Shown piece by piece: positions 8,388 to 18,593 of a stretch of 36,080 bases of DNA. The stretch is from the NCBI GenBank assembly GCA_947494095.1, contig CANLTI010000048.1:1-36080 (forward strand), given 5' to 3'. The notes beneath the pieces were generated by a model. The model had not been told where the DNA came from. It saw only the letters and a list, made by a program, of their open reading frames with translations, and did no database searches. How positions within the stretch are numbered: position 1 is the first letter of the stretch; every line of letters begins with the position of its first letter. The stretch comes from an uncultured Pseudomonadales bacterium. GTDB taxonomy: Bacteria; Pseudomonadota; Gammaproteobacteria; Pseudomonadales; Cellvibrionaceae. Made by a program: the position numbers and the translations under genes.

Positions 8388-8939
8388 CTAAAGCGTAATT
8401 TGGCCTGTCAGCAACAAATACAGGCGGTATATTTCGTCTAGCCAAAGTACCACACCAAAGACAATCCAAATATGGTTGTGAATATTAAAGTGGCTGTTAG
8501 ATTTGCCAAAAGGATCATCGCACACGCGATTAGCGACTAACTGAAACTTATATAAATACAGGTAGTGACCAAACAGTAGTGGGATTTGAATCAATGCCCA
8601 ATAAATACTGATATGGCCTTTGGAAACGGCAAAACCGGCGGCGACCGAAATGACTTGTAGCGTGATATACCCTAAGGCCAGTGCGCGAGGGTTCCAGGCG
8701 TAGCTTTGTGCTTTGGCTTTTTCGGCGTTGGCCAGCTCGGTGCACAAGGCGGGTATAAAAACCACATTCAGTAATGTGCGTAAAAACGGTTGCGTATTTT
8801 TGTGTTGCGCCTCGCCAATTAAGCGCCAATGCCGATAAAACCAATACAGGCTGTACAGCCCCATCGTAGCAATAAACAAGGCAGAAAACTTACCCATAGA
8901 AACAACATAAAAAGGCTTTTGTGGTACGGAGCTTTGCAT
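8388..8939 (-). CDS. Integral membrane protein of unknown function (DUF4234-like), 183 aa
   Basis: I recognise the general type but no function. The N-terminus FYVVSMGKFSALFIATMGLYSLYWFYRHW, split here as FYVVSMGKF and LYSLYWFYRHW, is typical of small bacterial membrane proteins related to DUF4234. About four membrane segments are seen, near residues 16-33, 88-105, 112-130 and 155-175. The middle region (AEKAKAQSYAWNPR) should face the cytoplasm. The ATG at 8939 has no strong ribosome site. An internal ATG at residue 15 is possible, but starting there would lose the conserved FYVVS motif. It lies downstream of the carA-carB-greA operon, separated from greA by a terminator, and is probably transcribed alone. 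Confidence 0.75.
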   Translation of the reverse strand: MQSSVPQKPFYVVSMGKFSALFIATMGLYSLYWFYRHWRLIGEAQHKNTQPFLRTLLNVVFIPALCTELANAEKAKAQSYAWNPRALALGYITLQVISVAAGFAVSKGHISIYWALIQIPLLFGHYLYLYKFQLVANRVCDDPFGKSNSHFNIHNHIWIVFGVVLWLDEIYRLYLLLTGQITL

Positions 8940-8982
8940 AATTAAGGCCGAATATTCACGCGTAAACAGATGACTAGATCAC

Positions 8983-9010
8983 AAAAAAAGCGCAGTGTTG
9001 GCTGCGCTTT
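8983..9010 (-). terminator. Rho-independent terminator of the carA-carB-greA operon
   Basis: Stem AAAGCGCAG/CTGCGCTTT with a six-base loop, followed on the minus strand by a run of seven T residues. It begins about 55 bases after the greA stop. Confidence 0.92.
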
Positions 9011-9065
9011 ATTCGAAGGGTAGCTGATTGATGCGAGCGGTATTGTAGGCCGCTCACATCATGCA

Positions 9066-9548
9066 TTACAGGTGCTGAACCCCTTCAATTTCGTACTCTA
9101 TATCACCGCCAGGGGCTTTGACCAGCGCCACATCGCCAATTTCTTTGCCGATTAAAGCGCGGGCAATGGGTGAGCCGATAGAGATTTTGTTCTTTTTGAT
9201 ATCGGCTTCGTCTTCGCCCACAATTTGGTAGGTGACTTCTTTGTCAGTTTCTACATTAATAATAGAGACTGTGGTGCCAAAAATAACCTTGCCTGCAGGG
9301 GGTATGGCTGTAACATCGATAATTTGCGCGTGTGAAAGCTTGCCTTCAATATCTTGAATACGACCCTCACAAAAGCCTTGCTGCTCGCGGGCGGCATGGT
9401 ATTCGGCGTTTTCTTTGAGATCGCCGTGCTCACGCGCCTCTGCAATAGCAGAAACAATACGTGGGCGAACCACCTTTTTAAGGTTGTCGAGTTCGTCTTG
9501 CAGGGCTTTGGCGCCCTGCACAGTCATGGGGACTTTATTAAATGACAT
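9066..9548 (-). CDS. greA: Transcript cleavage factor GreA
   Basis: GreA enters the RNA polymerase secondary channel and stimulates cleavage of backtracked RNA. At 160 residues it matches the family (about 158). The N-terminal coiled coil (about 8-76) carries the tip motif [17 protein letters not shown] with the acidic residues that coordinate the active-site magnesium. The C-terminal FKBP-like domain contains [18 protein letters not shown]. The ATG overlaps the carB stop codon by one base (TAATG), so translation is probably coupled to carB. This order is common in gammaproteobacteria. A terminator follows. Confidence 0.97.
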   Translation of the reverse strand: MSFNKVPMTVQGAKALQDELDNLKKVVRPRIVSAIAEAREHGDLKENAEYHAAREQQGFCEGRIQDIEGKLSHAQIIDVTAIPPAGKVIFGTTVSIINVETDKEVTYQIVGEDEADIKKNKISIGSPIARALIGKEIGDVALVKAPGGDIEYEIEGVQHL

Positions 9549-12500
9549 TAAAGCAGTTCCTTATGTAAGTCTTGTAAGCGGCGCACGGTGCGCTCTTCGC
9601 CAAAGCGTAAGGCCATACACACAGCATTAGCCGCGGCTAATGTTGTGGTGTAGTAAACGCGGTGGGTTTCGGCACTGCGACGAATAGCCGCCGAGTCTTT
9701 GATTGCGCGTTCGCCTTCGGTGGTATTAATCACTAAAGCCACTTCGCGATTTTTAATCATATCAACCACGTGCGGGCGACCTTCGGTAACCTTGTTAACG
9801 ATGCTTACCGCAATGCCCGCTTGCTCTAGGGTTTTGGCGGTGCCGCGAGTAGCGACTAGCTCAAAGCCTAAGTCTACAAGCTCTTTGCCTAAAACCACAA
9901 CATCGGCTTTATCAAAATCACGCACACTCACAAACGCTTTGCCTGAGGTGGGCAGTATAGAGCCTTCACCGGCTTGCGCTTTGGCAAAAGCTTCGGCAAA
10001 GGTATCGCCAATGCCCATCACTTCGCCCGTTGATTTCATTTCTGGGCCAAGAATGGGGTCAACCGCAGGGAATTTATCAAACGGGAAGACCGCTTCTTTG
10101 ACACTGTAATATTTAGGGATGATTTCTTTGGTGAAGCCTTGCTCTTTGAGTGAAATACCACACTGTACGCGCGCGGCAATTTTGGCTAAAGAGACGCCAA
10201 TACACTTAGAGACAAATGGTACTGTGCGCGAACCACGTGGGTTAACCTCGATAATAAAAATTTCACCGTCTTGATAAGCCAGCTGCGCGTTCATCAAGCC
10301 CACCACACCGAGCTCTAAGGCCATTTTGCGCACTTGATCGCGCATAGCGTCTTGTACGTCTTCGGCTAGCGAGTAAGGCGGTAATGAGCACGCTGAGTCA
10401 CCCGAGTGAACGCCACATTGCTCAATGTGCTGCATAATGCCGCCAATCACAACGTCGGTACCATCAGATACCGCATCGATATCGACTTCAATGGCCGCAT
10501 TCAAAAAGTGGTCAAGTAATACTGGGGCGTCGTCACTCGCTTGCACGGCTTCGCGCATATAGCGCTTAAGCTCTTGCTCGTTGTGCACGATCTCCATGGC
10601 GCGGCCACCCAACACATAAGAGGGGCGCACCACTAAGGGATAACCTACACCGGCCGCGTTGCGGATGGCCTCTTCGGTTGAGCGAACAATGGCGTTAGAT
10701 GGCTGCTTAAGGCCTAAGCGCTCAATCATTTGCTGAAAGCGCTCACGGTCTTCGGCGCGGTCAATGGCTTCGGGGCTGGTACCAATAATTGGTACGCCTT
10801 CGGCTTCAAGGGCGCGGGCAATTTTAAGTGGTGTTTGGCCACCAAACTGTACAATCACGCCTTTGGGTTTTTCTTTGTGAACAATTTCTAGCACATCTTC
10901 TAAGGTGACCGGCTCAAAGTACAAGCGGTCAGAGGTGTCGTAATCGGTCGATACGGTTTCGGGGTTGCAGTTAACCATGATGGTTTCAAAACCGTCATCG
11001 CGCGCGGCAAGCGCGGCGTGTACACAGCAGTAGTCAAACTCAATACCCTGGCCAATGCGGTTGGGGCCGCCACCTAAAACCATGATTTTATCGCGGTTAG
11101 ACGGTAATGACTCACACTCTTCGTCGTAGGTAGAGTACATGTACGCCGTCGAGGTAGAAAACTCGGCCGCACACGTATCAACGCGTTTATAAACAGGGTG
11201 AATATTAAGCTTGTGGCGATGATCGCGGACCATTTTTTCGCTCACAGCCAATAGCTGACCCAAGCGCTTATCCGAAAACCCTTTGCGCTTTAACTGGAAC
11301 ATGCTCGTTGCAGTAATTTCGCTTAAGGGCTTAGAGCGCAAGCTTTGCTCAAGTTGTATGAGCTCTTCTATTTGCACCAAAAACCAAGGGTCGATTTTAG
11401 AGGTTTCAAAAACGTCCTCAAGGCTCATGCCAGCGCGGAAGGCATCACCCACATACCAAATGCGGTGAGCACCCGGTGTGGCTAAGTCTTGACGGATCTC
11501 TTGCATGGCGCTGGCGTCTTTGAGGTCTACGCGTGGCTCTAAGCCGCAAACGCCAACTTCTAAGCCGCGCAGCGCCTTTTGTAAAGACTCTTGGAAGTTG
11601 CGGCCAATGGCCATCACTTCGCCCACCGACTTCATTTGTGTGGTTAAGCGCGCATCGGCATCGCCAAACTTTTCAAAGGTAAAGCGTGGAATCTTAGTAA
11701 CAACATAATCAATAGTTGGCTCAAACGATGCCGGTGTGCCGCCGCCAGTAATATCGTTTTGCAGCTCATCCAAGGTAAAACCAACAGCCAATTTGGCAGC
11801 AATTTTAGCAATCGGGAAGCCCGTCGCTTTAGAGGCCAAGGCCGATGAGCGCGATACACGCGGGTTCATCTCGATAACCACCATGCGGCCATCAACAGGG
11901 TTAACCGAAAACTGTACGTTAGAACCGCCGGTTTCTACGCCAATCTCACGCAATACCGCCAGCGAGGCGTTACGCATAATTTGGTATTCTTTGTCGGTAA
12001 GGGTTTGTGCTGGCGCGACAGTAATTGAGTCGCCGGTGTGCACGCCCATAGGGTCGAAGTTTTCGATTGAGCACACAATAATGCAGTTGTCGTTTTTATC
12101 ACGCACAACTTCCATTTCGTATTCTTTCCAGCCTAACAAGCTCTCATCAATCAAGAGCTCGTTAGTCGGCGATAAGTCTAGGCCACGGGTACAAATTTCT
12201 TCGAACTCTTCCCAGTTGTAAGCAATGCCGCCACCCGAACCGCCCATAGTAAATGAGGGGCGAATAATCACAGGAAAGCCAAACTCTTTAGGGACTTCTA
12301 GGGCTTCTTCCATCGTGTGCACAATATAGGCACGGGCAGTATCAAGGCCGATCTTCTTCATAGCCTTATCAAAAAGCTGGCGATCTTCGGCTTTATGAAT
12401 GGCTTCTTGTTTTGCGCCAATCAATTCAACATTGTACTTTTCGAGTACGCCGTTATCGTGCAATGCCAAAGCGCAGTTGAGTGCTGTTTGGCCGCCCATC

Positions 12501-12766
12501 GTCGGGAGGATCGCATCGGGGCGTTCTTTTTCGATAATTTTTTCGACGGTTTGCCACACAATGGGTTCGATGTAGGTCGCATCGGCCATTGCGGGATCGG
12601 TCATGATGGTCGCTGGGTTAGAGTTGACCAGAATAACGCGGTAGCCTTCTTCGCGGAGGGCTTTACAGGCTTGTGCGCCTGAATAGTCGAATTCACAGGC
12701 TTGGCCAATAACAATGGGGCCTGCGCCAATAATTAGTATGCTTTTAAGGTCGGTACGTTTTGGCAT
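9548..12766 (-). CDS. carB: Carbamoyl-phosphate synthase large subunit
   Basis: CarB makes carbamoyl phosphate from bicarbonate, two ATP and ammonia channelled from CarA, feeding both pyrimidine and arginine synthesis. The start [17 protein letters not shown] at 12766 is chosen; a longer frame upstream lacks similarity. At 1072 residues it equals the usual length (about 1073). Two homologous halves are seen, each with a pre-ATP-grasp fold and an ATP-grasp domain: [12 protein letters not shown] and [20 protein letters not shown] in the first, [14 protein letters not shown] and [17 protein letters not shown] in the second. An MGS-like allosteric domain ends the protein ([15 protein letters not shown] onward). 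The ribosome site is weak. The stop overlaps greA. Confidence 0.98.
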   Translation of the reverse strand: MPKRTDLKSILIIGAGPIVIGQACEFDYSGAQACKALREEGYRVILVNSNPATIMTDPAMADATYIEPIVWQTVEKIIEKERPDAILPTMGGQTALNCALALHDNGVLEKYNVELIGAKQEAIHKAEDRQLFDKAMKKIGLDTARAYIVHTMEEALEVPKEFGFPVIIRPSFTMGGSGGGIAYNWEEFEEICTRGLDLSPTNELLIDESLLGWKEYEMEVVRDKNDNCIIVCSIENFDPMGVHTGDSITVAPAQTLTDKEYQIMRNASLAVLREIGVETGGSNVQFSVNPVDGRMVVIEMNPRVSRSSALASKATGFPIAKIAAKLAVGFTLDELQNDITGGGTPASFEPTIDYVVTKIPRFTFEKFGDADARLTTQMKSVGEVMAIGRNFQESLQKALRGLEVGVCGLEPRVDLKDASAMQEIRQDLATPGAHRIWYVGDAFRAGMSLEDVFETSKIDPWFLVQIEELIQLEQSLRSKPLSEITATSMFQLKRKGFSDKRLGQLLAVSEKMVRDHRHKLNIHPVYKRVDTCAAEFSTSTAYMYSTYDEECESLPSNRDKIMVLGGGPNRIGQGIEFDYCCVHAALAARDDGFETIMVNCNPETVSTDYDTSDRLYFEPVTLEDVLEIVHKEKPKGVIVQFGGQTPLKIARALEAEGVPIIGTSPEAIDRAEDRERFQQMIERLGLKQPSNAIVRSTEEAIRNAAGVGYPLVVRPSYVLGGRAMEIVHNEQELKRYMREAVQASDDAPVLLDHFLNAAIEVDIDAVSDGTDVVIGGIMQHIEQCGVHSGDSACSLPPYSLAEDVQDAMRDQVRKMALELGVVGLMNAQLAYQDGEIFIIEVNPRGSRTVPFVSKCIGVSLAKIAARVQCGISLKEQGFTKEIIPKYYSVKEAVFPFDKFPAVDPILGPEMKSTGEVMGIGDTFAEAFAKAQAGEGSILPTSGKAFVSVRDFDKADVVVLGKELVDLGFELVATRGTAKTLEQAGIAVSIVNKVTEGRPHVVDMIKNREVALVINTTEGERAIKDSAAIRRSAETHRVYYTTTLAAANAVCMALRFGEERTVRRLQDLHKELL

Positions 12767-12875
12767 AGTGGTATCTTCGTTCCGGCGGTAATTGTTGAGG
12801 CTGGCGCCTGCGGTTTTTAATGGGTTCAGCCGCACTGGCTGGAATCTTTATATGGTGGATTAAATCTCAAACAAG

Positions 12876-12925
12876 ACCGCAAATGCGGTTGTTTAGGCGC
12901 CTCACCGGCGCCGTGCCGGTGAGGC
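12876..12925 (-). promoter_or_regulatory. Two hairpins in the carA-carB intergenic gap
   Basis: The 200-base gap between carA and carB contains ACCGCA/TGCGGT (12876-12889) and a strong 11-bp stem, GCCTCACCGGC/GCCGGTGAGGC (12899-12925). A third stem, GCGTTAGC/GCTAACGC, overlaps the end of carA. None is followed by a long U tract, so a full terminator is unlikely. Partial attenuation or mRNA stabilisation is possible but unproven. Confidence 0.5.
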
Positions 12926-12966
12926 TTAATTTAAATGGCCACCATCGCGTTAGCGTCGCTTGGAGG

Positions 12967-14112
12967 CTAACGCTTTTTAGCCGCTTGCATCAATGTTATA
13001 AAATGGTCAAACAACGGAGCTGCATCATGTGGGCCTGGGCTTGCTTCAGGGTGACCCTGGAAGCTAAACGCGGGTTTATCGGTGCGCTCAATACCTTGTA
13101 ATGACCCATCAAATAATGACTTATGCGTGGCTTTTACGGTCGCCGGTAAGCTGGACTCATCGGCAGCAAAACCGTGGTTTTGGCTGGTAATCATCACTTG
13201 GCCGGTCGCCATCACTTGCACAGGGTGGTTGGCACCGTGATGGCCAAATTTCATTTTTTGAGTTTTTGCGCCGCTGGCTAAAGCTAATAGCTGGTGGCCC
13301 AAGCAAATACCAAAAATAGGTAAGTCAGCATCAAGTAATGTTTTGATCGCTTCAATGGCGTAGGTGCAAGGCTCCGGGTCACCCGGGCCGTTTGATAAAA
13401 ACACGCCGTCAGGGTTCATCGCGAGTACTTCACTGGCAGGTGTTTGTGCCGGCACCACTGTCAGTTCGCAACCACGGTCAACGAGCATGCGCAAAATATT
13501 GGCTTTAGCACCAAAATCATAAGCCACGACTTTAAAGCGTTCGCCTGTGGGCAAGCCGCCAAAACCTTTGCCGAGTTGCCAGCTGCCAGAGTCCCAGGTG
13601 TGGGCTTCTTTGCAGGTGACCTCTTTGGCTAGGTCCATACCTTTAAGGCCGGCAAACTCTTGCGCGGCTTTTAAGGCGGTAGCTTCATCAACGGTACCGG
13701 TCATAATACAACCGTTTTGCGCACCTTTGTCACGTAAAATACGGGTGAGGCGGCGAGTGTCGATATCGGCAATGCCGAGGATATTGTGCTTTTTAAGGTA
13801 GCTATCAAGGTCACCTTGGCTGCGGAAGTTACTCGCTACCAAAGGAAGGTCGCGGATGACTAAACCTTTTGCCCAAATATTGGGGCACTCCTCATCTTCA
13901 TCGTTGGTGCCTACATTACCAATGTGCGGGTAAGTAAGAGTCACGATTTGCTCAGCATAGGAAGGGTCGGTTAAGATTTCTTGGTAGCCGGTGATTGCAG
14001 TATTAAATACTACTTCACCAACGGAAATGCCTTCGGCACCAAAAGCGGTACCACGGAATACACTGCCGTCTTCTAAGACGAGTATGGCAGGGGTTAAGGC
14101 CCGGGTTGTCAA
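12967..14112 (-). CDS. carA: Carbamoyl-phosphate synthase small subunit (glutaminase)
   Basis: CarA hydrolyses glutamine and passes ammonia to CarB. The 381-residue product has the N-terminal CPSase small domain ([15 protein letters not shown] and [12 protein letters not shown]) and a C-terminal class I amidotransferase. The latter shows the nucleophile in [15 protein letters not shown] and the catalytic histidine and glutamate in [11 protein letters not shown]. The start is an unusual TTG at 14112. It has GGAGG at 14121-14125, 8 bases upstream, no ATG lies nearby, and the N-terminus then has the expected length. It is the first gene of the carA-carB-greA operon. Its promoter must lie within 14126-14303, but no confident -35/-10 pair was identified. 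Confidence 0.97.
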   Translation of the reverse strand: MTTRALTPAILVLEDGSVFRGTAFGAEGISVGEVVFNTAITGYQEILTDPSYAEQIVTLTYPHIGNVGTNDEDEECPNIWAKGLVIRDLPLVASNFRSQGDLDSYLKKHNILGIADIDTRRLTRILRDKGAQNGCIMTGTVDEATALKAAQEFAGLKGMDLAKEVTCKEAHTWDSGSWQLGKGFGGLPTGERFKVVAYDFGAKANILRMLVDRGCELTVVPAQTPASEVLAMNPDGVFLSNGPGDPEPCTYAIEAIKTLLDADLPIFGICLGHQLLALASGAKTQKMKFGHHGANHPVQVMATGQVMITSQNHGFAADESSLPATVKATHKSLFDGSLQGIERTDKPAFSFQGHPEASPGPHDAAPLFDHFITLMQAAKKR

Positions 14113-14303
14113 CGTGAGATCCTCCAGGTAAGGCTATTGCTAGCACTACATATTTAAACGAAACTTAAGCGTTAAGGTATTTAAAACCGATATTGTTTAA
14201 AAACATCGACCTTTAAAGCTTTAACAAAATAATATGGCAGCCTTATTCTTCTACTGGCATCGGCAGCGGTTTGGGCGCGCATAGCTCAGGAAATTTAGGC
14301 TGC

Positions 14304-14341
14304 AAAAAAGCGAGGTGCAACTTGCGCTCCACCTCGCTTTT
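14304..14341 (-). terminator. Rho-independent terminator downstream of mltD
   Basis: An 11-bp stem, AAAGCGAGGTG/CACCTCGCTTT, has a T run on the minus strand and also a shorter T run on the plus strand. It ends minus-strand transcription from mltD before carA. The 276 bases between mltD and this hairpin (14343-14618) show no gene or repeat. Confidence 0.88.
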
Positions 14342-14618
14342 ATAGAGTTTGGTTATTAGTGTTTGGCTCGACTACTATATTTGTATATAAAAAGGCACAA
14401 AAAATACCTTAGTGAATACGGCGTCATGGCTGGTAAACACGCGGCGTTTATTCGCCTCAGTCGGCGCGGGATTTTACGTGACAAGGGCTGCTTTGTCTAT
14501 GTAAACATACCGCTAAACCCAACGGCTTTACCGTGAATGACACTAAAGCGGGCCGTAGCCACTGTAAAATAGGTGTCTTCATCAATAGCTTTTTGCGGTG
14601 TCTATTGGTCACGCGCGG

Positions 14619-16202
14619 CTAGCTGCGACCTCTATCAATATGCACGACCAGTTTGGCGCCTAATTTTAAAATATCTTTTCGGTTAATGGCATTCCAGCGC
14701 TCAAGCTCGCTAATGCTCACATTGTGTTTGTTGGCAATACGCGCGAGTGAGTCGCCATTGCGTACAGTGTAATTGATTTTATGGGTTGTTCGGGCATTGG
14801 TGGCGCGATCTAAAATAGTCAGTTTTTGGCCAATGCGCAGGGTATCGCGCGAGGTAATGTTGTTCCAGCGGGTGAGGTTGCGGGTGGTGGTATTGTACTT
14901 GCGGGCAATGGTCCATAGTGAGTCACCACTTTTGACGGTGTACTTTAAGCGAATGTTTTTGCGCGTGCCTTGCTGAGCCCTAGAGCGCTGCGCGCTGCTG
15001 AGTACATAAAAATGATTGGCCTGATGAGCGCGCGGAATCAACAGTGTTTTACCTGCGCGAATGTTGTTGTTTTTAAGGTGGTTAATTTCTTTAAGCAGTG
15101 CCGTATTGGTGTGGTGTTTTTGCGCAATGCTGGCTAGAGCGTCGCCGGGTTTAATGGTGTAGCGCTCCCAGGTTACACGCTTATTATTCGGTAGCTCTTG
15201 CAGTGCTTGCGTAAAGTTATCGTACTTTGCCGCAGGCACCACCAATAAATGCGGGCCATCGGGCGATGTGGCCCATTGATTAAAACCTGGGTTCAGCTGG
15301 TAAATTTCTTCAATATCCACACCGGCCAATTTAGCCGCTTGGGCTAAATCCAGTTGGCTATCTATTTGGGCGAGGGCAAAGTAGGGGGTATTAGCCACCG
15401 GTGGTAGCGTAACGCTGTGTATATCGGGGCGTAAAATAATTTCTTTTAGGGCGAGTATTTTGGGAATGTATTGCTCGGTCTCTTTGGGTAATTTTAATGA
15501 CCAATAATCGGTAGGCTTGCCTTTTTTGCGGTTTCTTTTTATCGACCGGCGCACAGTGCCTTGCCCGCCGTTATAGGCCGCCAAGGTGAGCAGCCAATCG
15601 CCTTTAAATTGTTTATTTAAACGCGACAAATAATTTAAGGCCGCCTCGGTACTGGCGGTTACATCGCGGCGCCCGTCGTACCACCAGTTTTGCTCTAAGC
15701 CTAAATGTTTGCCTGTGCGAGGCATAAACTGCCACAGGCCACTGGCGGTTGCATGCGAGTAGGCAAAAGGGTCAAAGCCGCTTTCGGCCATGGGGATCAA
15801 GGCCAGTTCGTGGGGGAGGTTTCTTTCGTCGAGCTTTTCTAAAATAAAATGTAAATATAAAGCGCCGCGCTGGGTAACTTCACCAATATGGTTGGGATGC
15901 TTTTCATACCAGGTTAAGCGTTTGGCAATGCGTTGGGCACCCTTATTGGCGGCGCTATCAGGAATATTAAAACCAGCACGCATGCGCGGCCAAATTTCGA
16001 CTGGTGCAGGTAATGTGAACGCGTGCAGCTCGTCATCGTAAATAAGACAAGGGTCTTTTAAGCCTTGTGGTGATGCCGTTATAGGCTGAGCACCTGCTTG
16101 TTCTTTGGTTGGAGTAGAGCTGCAGCTACTGATCAATAAGCCCAGAGTGCAGCTGGAAAGTAGCGTTGTGGCGCCAGCTAAAAAACGAGAGGTGAAAAGC
16201 AT
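14619..16202 (-). CDS. mltD: Membrane-bound lytic murein transglycosylase D
   Basis: MltD cleaves the glycan strands of peptidoglycan between N-acetylmuramic acid and N-acetylglucosamine, forming 1,6-anhydro ends. The 527-residue protein begins with a lipoprotein signal whose lipobox ends LLISSC (Cys about 27), so it should be anchored in the outer membrane. The SLT domain (about 115-240) has the catalytic glutamate in PMAESGFDP (about E140) and the motifs ASGLWQFMPRTG and LAAYNGGQG. Three LysM peptidoglycan-binding repeats follow, starting near YTIKPGDALASIA, YTVKSGDSLWTIA and YTVRNGDSLARIA. No clear ribosome site precedes the ATG. Identification is firm. Confidence 0.94.
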   Translation of the reverse strand: MLFTSRFLAGATTLLSSCTLGLLISSCSSTPTKEQAGAQPITASPQGLKDPCLIYDDELHAFTLPAPVEIWPRMRAGFNIPDSAANKGAQRIAKRLTWYEKHPNHIGEVTQRGALYLHFILEKLDERNLPHELALIPMAESGFDPFAYSHATASGLWQFMPRTGKHLGLEQNWWYDGRRDVTASTEAALNYLSRLNKQFKGDWLLTLAAYNGGQGTVRRSIKRNRKKGKPTDYWSLKLPKETEQYIPKILALKEIILRPDIHSVTLPPVANTPYFALAQIDSQLDLAQAAKLAGVDIEEIYQLNPGFNQWATSPDGPHLLVVPAAKYDNFTQALQELPNNKRVTWERYTIKPGDALASIAQKHHTNTALLKEINHLKNNNIRAGKTLLIPRAHQANHFYVLSSAQRSRAQQGTRKNIRLKYTVKSGDSLWTIARKYNTTTRNLTRWNNITSRDTLRIGQKLTILDRATNARTTHKINYTVRNGDSLARIANKHNVSISELERWNAINRKDILKLGAKLVVHIDRGRS

Positions 16203-16361
16203 GGGTAAATCGCAATAAGGCTAAAAGGTTGGCTATTCTAGCCTAAAGCTCAAAATTGTGCTTTTAAATGTCATACTTTTTACTTAACCGACAAACGTGT
16301 GCTTATATTACCCAGCCAAAATAGCGTGTTAGGGGGAGGGCTTATGCGTTAGCGGTCGTAT

Positions 16362-17756
16362 TTACAGATGAGTGACACGCGCGTATTGTTTGCGATACCA
16401 GTACCACGTGGCAACGCTGCCGCGAAAACATTCATCAACCCCCATTGCGAGCCAAATACCCAGTAAACCATAACCCCAATGCACGCCTAATAACCAAGTT
16501 AAAGGCAGTGCGATAAACCACATTGCAGTGATACCAAAAGTAGCAATAAATTTAGCGTTACCGGTAACCTTTACCGCAAACCCCACCACCATATTTAATA
16601 AGCGTCCCACTTCGGTAAATACTGCCACCGCTAAAATACTGCTGCCTAGCGCAATAACAGCGGCGTTTTGGCTAAACAGCCCCAGCAATTGCGCAGCAAA
16701 AAGATAGACACTACCGGTCATAACGAGCACCACCAGTAAGCCTTGCCATACGCCTTTTTTGAGTGTGTTGTGCATGCTGGTAAACTGCTGCGCGCCAAAT
16801 AAATACGCCACTTTAAGTTGTATGCCAGCGCTTAGCGCCGAGGTAAAAATAATCACAATAAAAATAATATTAAAGGCATACACTCGCGTCGCCAGCGCAA
16901 CATGGCCCATGCCTACAATCATGCTCATAATAATAAGCTGGCTAATATGCCAAGCTAGTGGCTCCAGCGCCGAGGGAACAGCAATGGTTAATATAGGCCG
17001 CATATCTACCTTAAGTGTGCGCCAGCTTTTGGGTAAGGTAAATTGAATGCGTAAAAAATAAAGGGTCGCAAAGGTGGCGATTAAATTAATGCTCCAGGCA
17101 ATACAGGTCGCCAAGGCAATACCAAAAACCCCCAGTACGGGTAAACCAAAGGCGCCATAAATAAAGGCATAATTAAAAAAGATATTCACCACGGTCATTA
17201 AGCCTGTGCAGGCCATATTCCATTGCGTTTTGCCATAGGCTTGCAGCATAGCGCTGCCGCCAAAACGCAAAGCTAATATGAGTGTGCCAAAACCTAGTGT
17301 GTGCAAATAGGTGCTAGCTGTAGTTGCTGCCGAGCCAGTTAGCCCCATTAAAGCGGTAAATTGCGCACTAAAAAACAATAATAAAGCGCTAATGCATATG
17401 CCGGCAAAAGCGCACAGTATCAGCAGTGCACCAAAGGTGTGCACCACACCACCCGAGCGGGTATGCCCTGCGCTATGTGGCTTGCCTGAATGTTGTTTAT
17501 CTGAGTGTTGCTTGCCAAGGTGCTGCGCAGCCACGGCGGTGCCAGCGGCATTTAACGCTATAAAAAAACTAAAACACATTCCAGCAATGGGCAATACGGC
17601 CCCCACGGCGGCGGCTGCCTCGTCCGACTCTTGGCTCAAAAACCAAGCATCAGCGGCATTAATCAAAAATACCATCAGTGTGTCAATAAAAATAGGCCAG
17701 GTTAAGCTGAATAAGCTTTTTTGCATGAGGCTAGGCGGGCTGGTTGTGGTTGTCAT
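16362..17756 (-). CDS. MATE-family multidrug/Na+ antiporter
   Basis: MATE proteins export cationic drugs and metabolites in exchange for sodium or protons across the inner membrane. The 464-residue product shows about 12 hydrophobic segments in two homologous halves. The characteristic start is FSLTWPIFIDTLMVFLINA, split here as FSLTWPIFID and TLMVFLINA. The open frame extends upstream to 17903, but that part translates the GGTTT/GGGGC simple repeats and is rejected. The ATG at 17756 is used, although neither it nor the ATG 10 codons later has a clear ribosome site. An oddity is a loop near residue 80 made from a 15-bp DNA repeat encoding KQHSD, KQHSG and KPHSA. Substrate is unknown. Confidence 0.88.
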   Translation of the reverse strand: MTTTTSPPSLMQKSLFSLTWPIFIDTLMVFLINAADAWFLSQESDEAAAAVGAVLPIAGMCFSFFIALNAAGTAVAAQHLGKQHSDKQHSGKPHSAGHTRSGGVVHTFGALLILCAFAGICISALLLFFSAQFTALMGLTGSAATTASTYLHTLGFGTLILALRFGGSAMLQAYGKTQWNMACTGLMTVVNIFFNYAFIYGAFGLPVLGVFGIALATCIAWSINLIATFATLYFLRIQFTLPKSWRTLKVDMRPILTIAVPSALEPLAWHISQLIIMSMIVGMGHVALATRVYAFNIIFIVIIFTSALSAGIQLKVAYLFGAQQFTSMHNTLKKGVWQGLLVVLVMTGSVYLFAAQLLGLFSQNAAVIALGSSILAVAVFTEVGRLLNMVVGFAVKVTGNAKFIATFGITAMWFIALPLTWLLGVHWGYGLLGIWLAMGVDECFRGSVATWYWYRKQYARVTHL

Positions 17757-17878
17757 ACGGGTACGTGCGCAGTAAAAATAAGGCTGGCATTGTAAGGTTT
17801 TGGCGGGGGGTAGGCTATGGGTGTTTTTGGTTGGTTTGTTGGTTTGTTGGTTTGGTTTGGTTTGGTTTGGTTTGGTTT

Positions 17879-17897
17879 GGGGCGGGGCGGGGCGGGG
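17879..17897 (+). other. Putative G-quadruplex motif with adjoining GGTTT repeat
   Basis: Four GGGG tracts separated by single C residues (17879-17897) follow a run of GGTTT/GGTTTGTT repeats from about 17828. It lies about 120 bases upstream of the MATE start, so the MATE leader, if it includes this, would be C-rich and the coding strand G-rich. Formation of a G-quadruplex is predicted from the pattern only. Confidence 0.7.
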
Positions 17898-18040
17898 CGC
17901 CACCCGCGTTATCCATTCAAGGCACGCGCAAGTACTTCCCTGTAGCTCTAGTCGGCATCCTGCCTTCTAAGGCCCTGAATGGATAACGCGGGCGGCTTTT
18001 GGGTGGTGGTTTGGGTTTTTTGATGGTTATTTAGGGTGAG
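17893..18040. repeat. Palindromic repeat, family P, copy 1
   Basis: The left arm GCCACCCGCGTTATCC...TTCAAGG pairs with the right arm CCTGAATGGATAACGCGGG...GGC, making a stem of over 20 bp around a conserved 50-base centre that contains AAGTACTTCCCTGTAG. Two more copies lie at 33181-33338 and 33398-33541, including the trailing GGCTTTT...ATGGTTATTTAG segment. No gene is present. With the G-quadruplex tract it fills most of the 17757-18173 gap. The remaining bases to 18156 show no recognised feature apart from a weak imperfect inverted repeat. Confidence 0.85.
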
Positions 18041-18173
18041 TGTATGTTTATGGGGGGAGATGAGGTAGTATCGCCGTAAGCTACGAGTGGTGGGATTTTG
18101 GCCTAATTTCTCGTGAAAATTCCGACTGGGAAAAGCATCTTACGGATATATAAATGTTATACGAAATTAAATT

Positions 18174-18593
18174 ATGAACCTAGATGAACTTGCAGCGCAA
18201 TATGACGAAGCTATTAATACTGAAGATAAAAATTCGGCTCATCATAGAATTAATCAAATCACTATATTCGTTGCAAGCAATTTTCCTCGTGATAACCCTG
18301 AGAAGCTTGCGTGGTTTACCGCTGCACTACAAGATAAGCGTAAAAAGTGGTTTGTTGCAAAAGTTATGAGCAAGGTAAGCCCATTACCAAAATCACTATT
18401 ACACGATCTGATTTTAGCCTCCATGTTGGAGCCAAACCCCAGCTCCAACAAGTTTTTCGTTCTTCCTTGCGTAAAAACCTTTGGGAAAGAAATGGTTAAA
18501 GAAGAAATGCTTAAATATTCCACACATCCTCAAGTAATTGAAAATGACGGGTTCAATAAAGTAGCTTACTGGGTGGGTCTTCGCAATGCATAA
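18174..18593 (+). CDS. Hypothetical protein of an integron-like gene cassette, 139 aa
   Basis: I do not recognise this protein. It is 139 residues, predicted to be soluble and largely helical, with alternating helices such as WFTAALQDKRKKWFVAKVMSK and a C-terminal part VAYWVGLRNA. The helical pattern is weakly reminiscent of HEAT-type repeats. It is AT-richer than the housekeeping genes. The ATG at 18174 lies 12 bases after a GTTATAC that looks like the left boundary of an integron cassette, and the stop overlaps the start of an attC-like site. That is the classic one-gene cassette arrangement. No ribosome site is obvious, as is common in cassettes. Confidence 0.7.
   Translation: MNLDELAAQYDEAINTEDKNSAHHRINQITIFVASNFPRDNPEKLAWFTAALQDKRKKWFVAKVMSKVSPLPKSLLHDLILASMLEPNPSSNKFFVLPCVKTFGKEMVKEEMLKYSTHPQVIENDGFNKVAYWVGLRNA

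Noticed and set aside
12767..12835. N-terminal extension of carB
   Set aside because: CarB normally begins MPKRTD; the extra 23 codons are not conserved.
9354..13801. Plus-strand frames opposite greA, carB and carA
   Set aside because: They are antisense shadows of well-identified genes, with serine/threonine-rich composition typical of such shadows.
17757..17903. N-terminal extension of the MATE frame
   Set aside because: It translates the GGTTT/GGGGC simple repeats into KPNQT-type low-complexity sequence and precedes the conserved start.
17893..18040. Palindromic family P as attC sites
   Set aside because: The arms run GTTATCC...GGATAAC, the opposite polarity to attC, and the repeat has no associated cassette gene.
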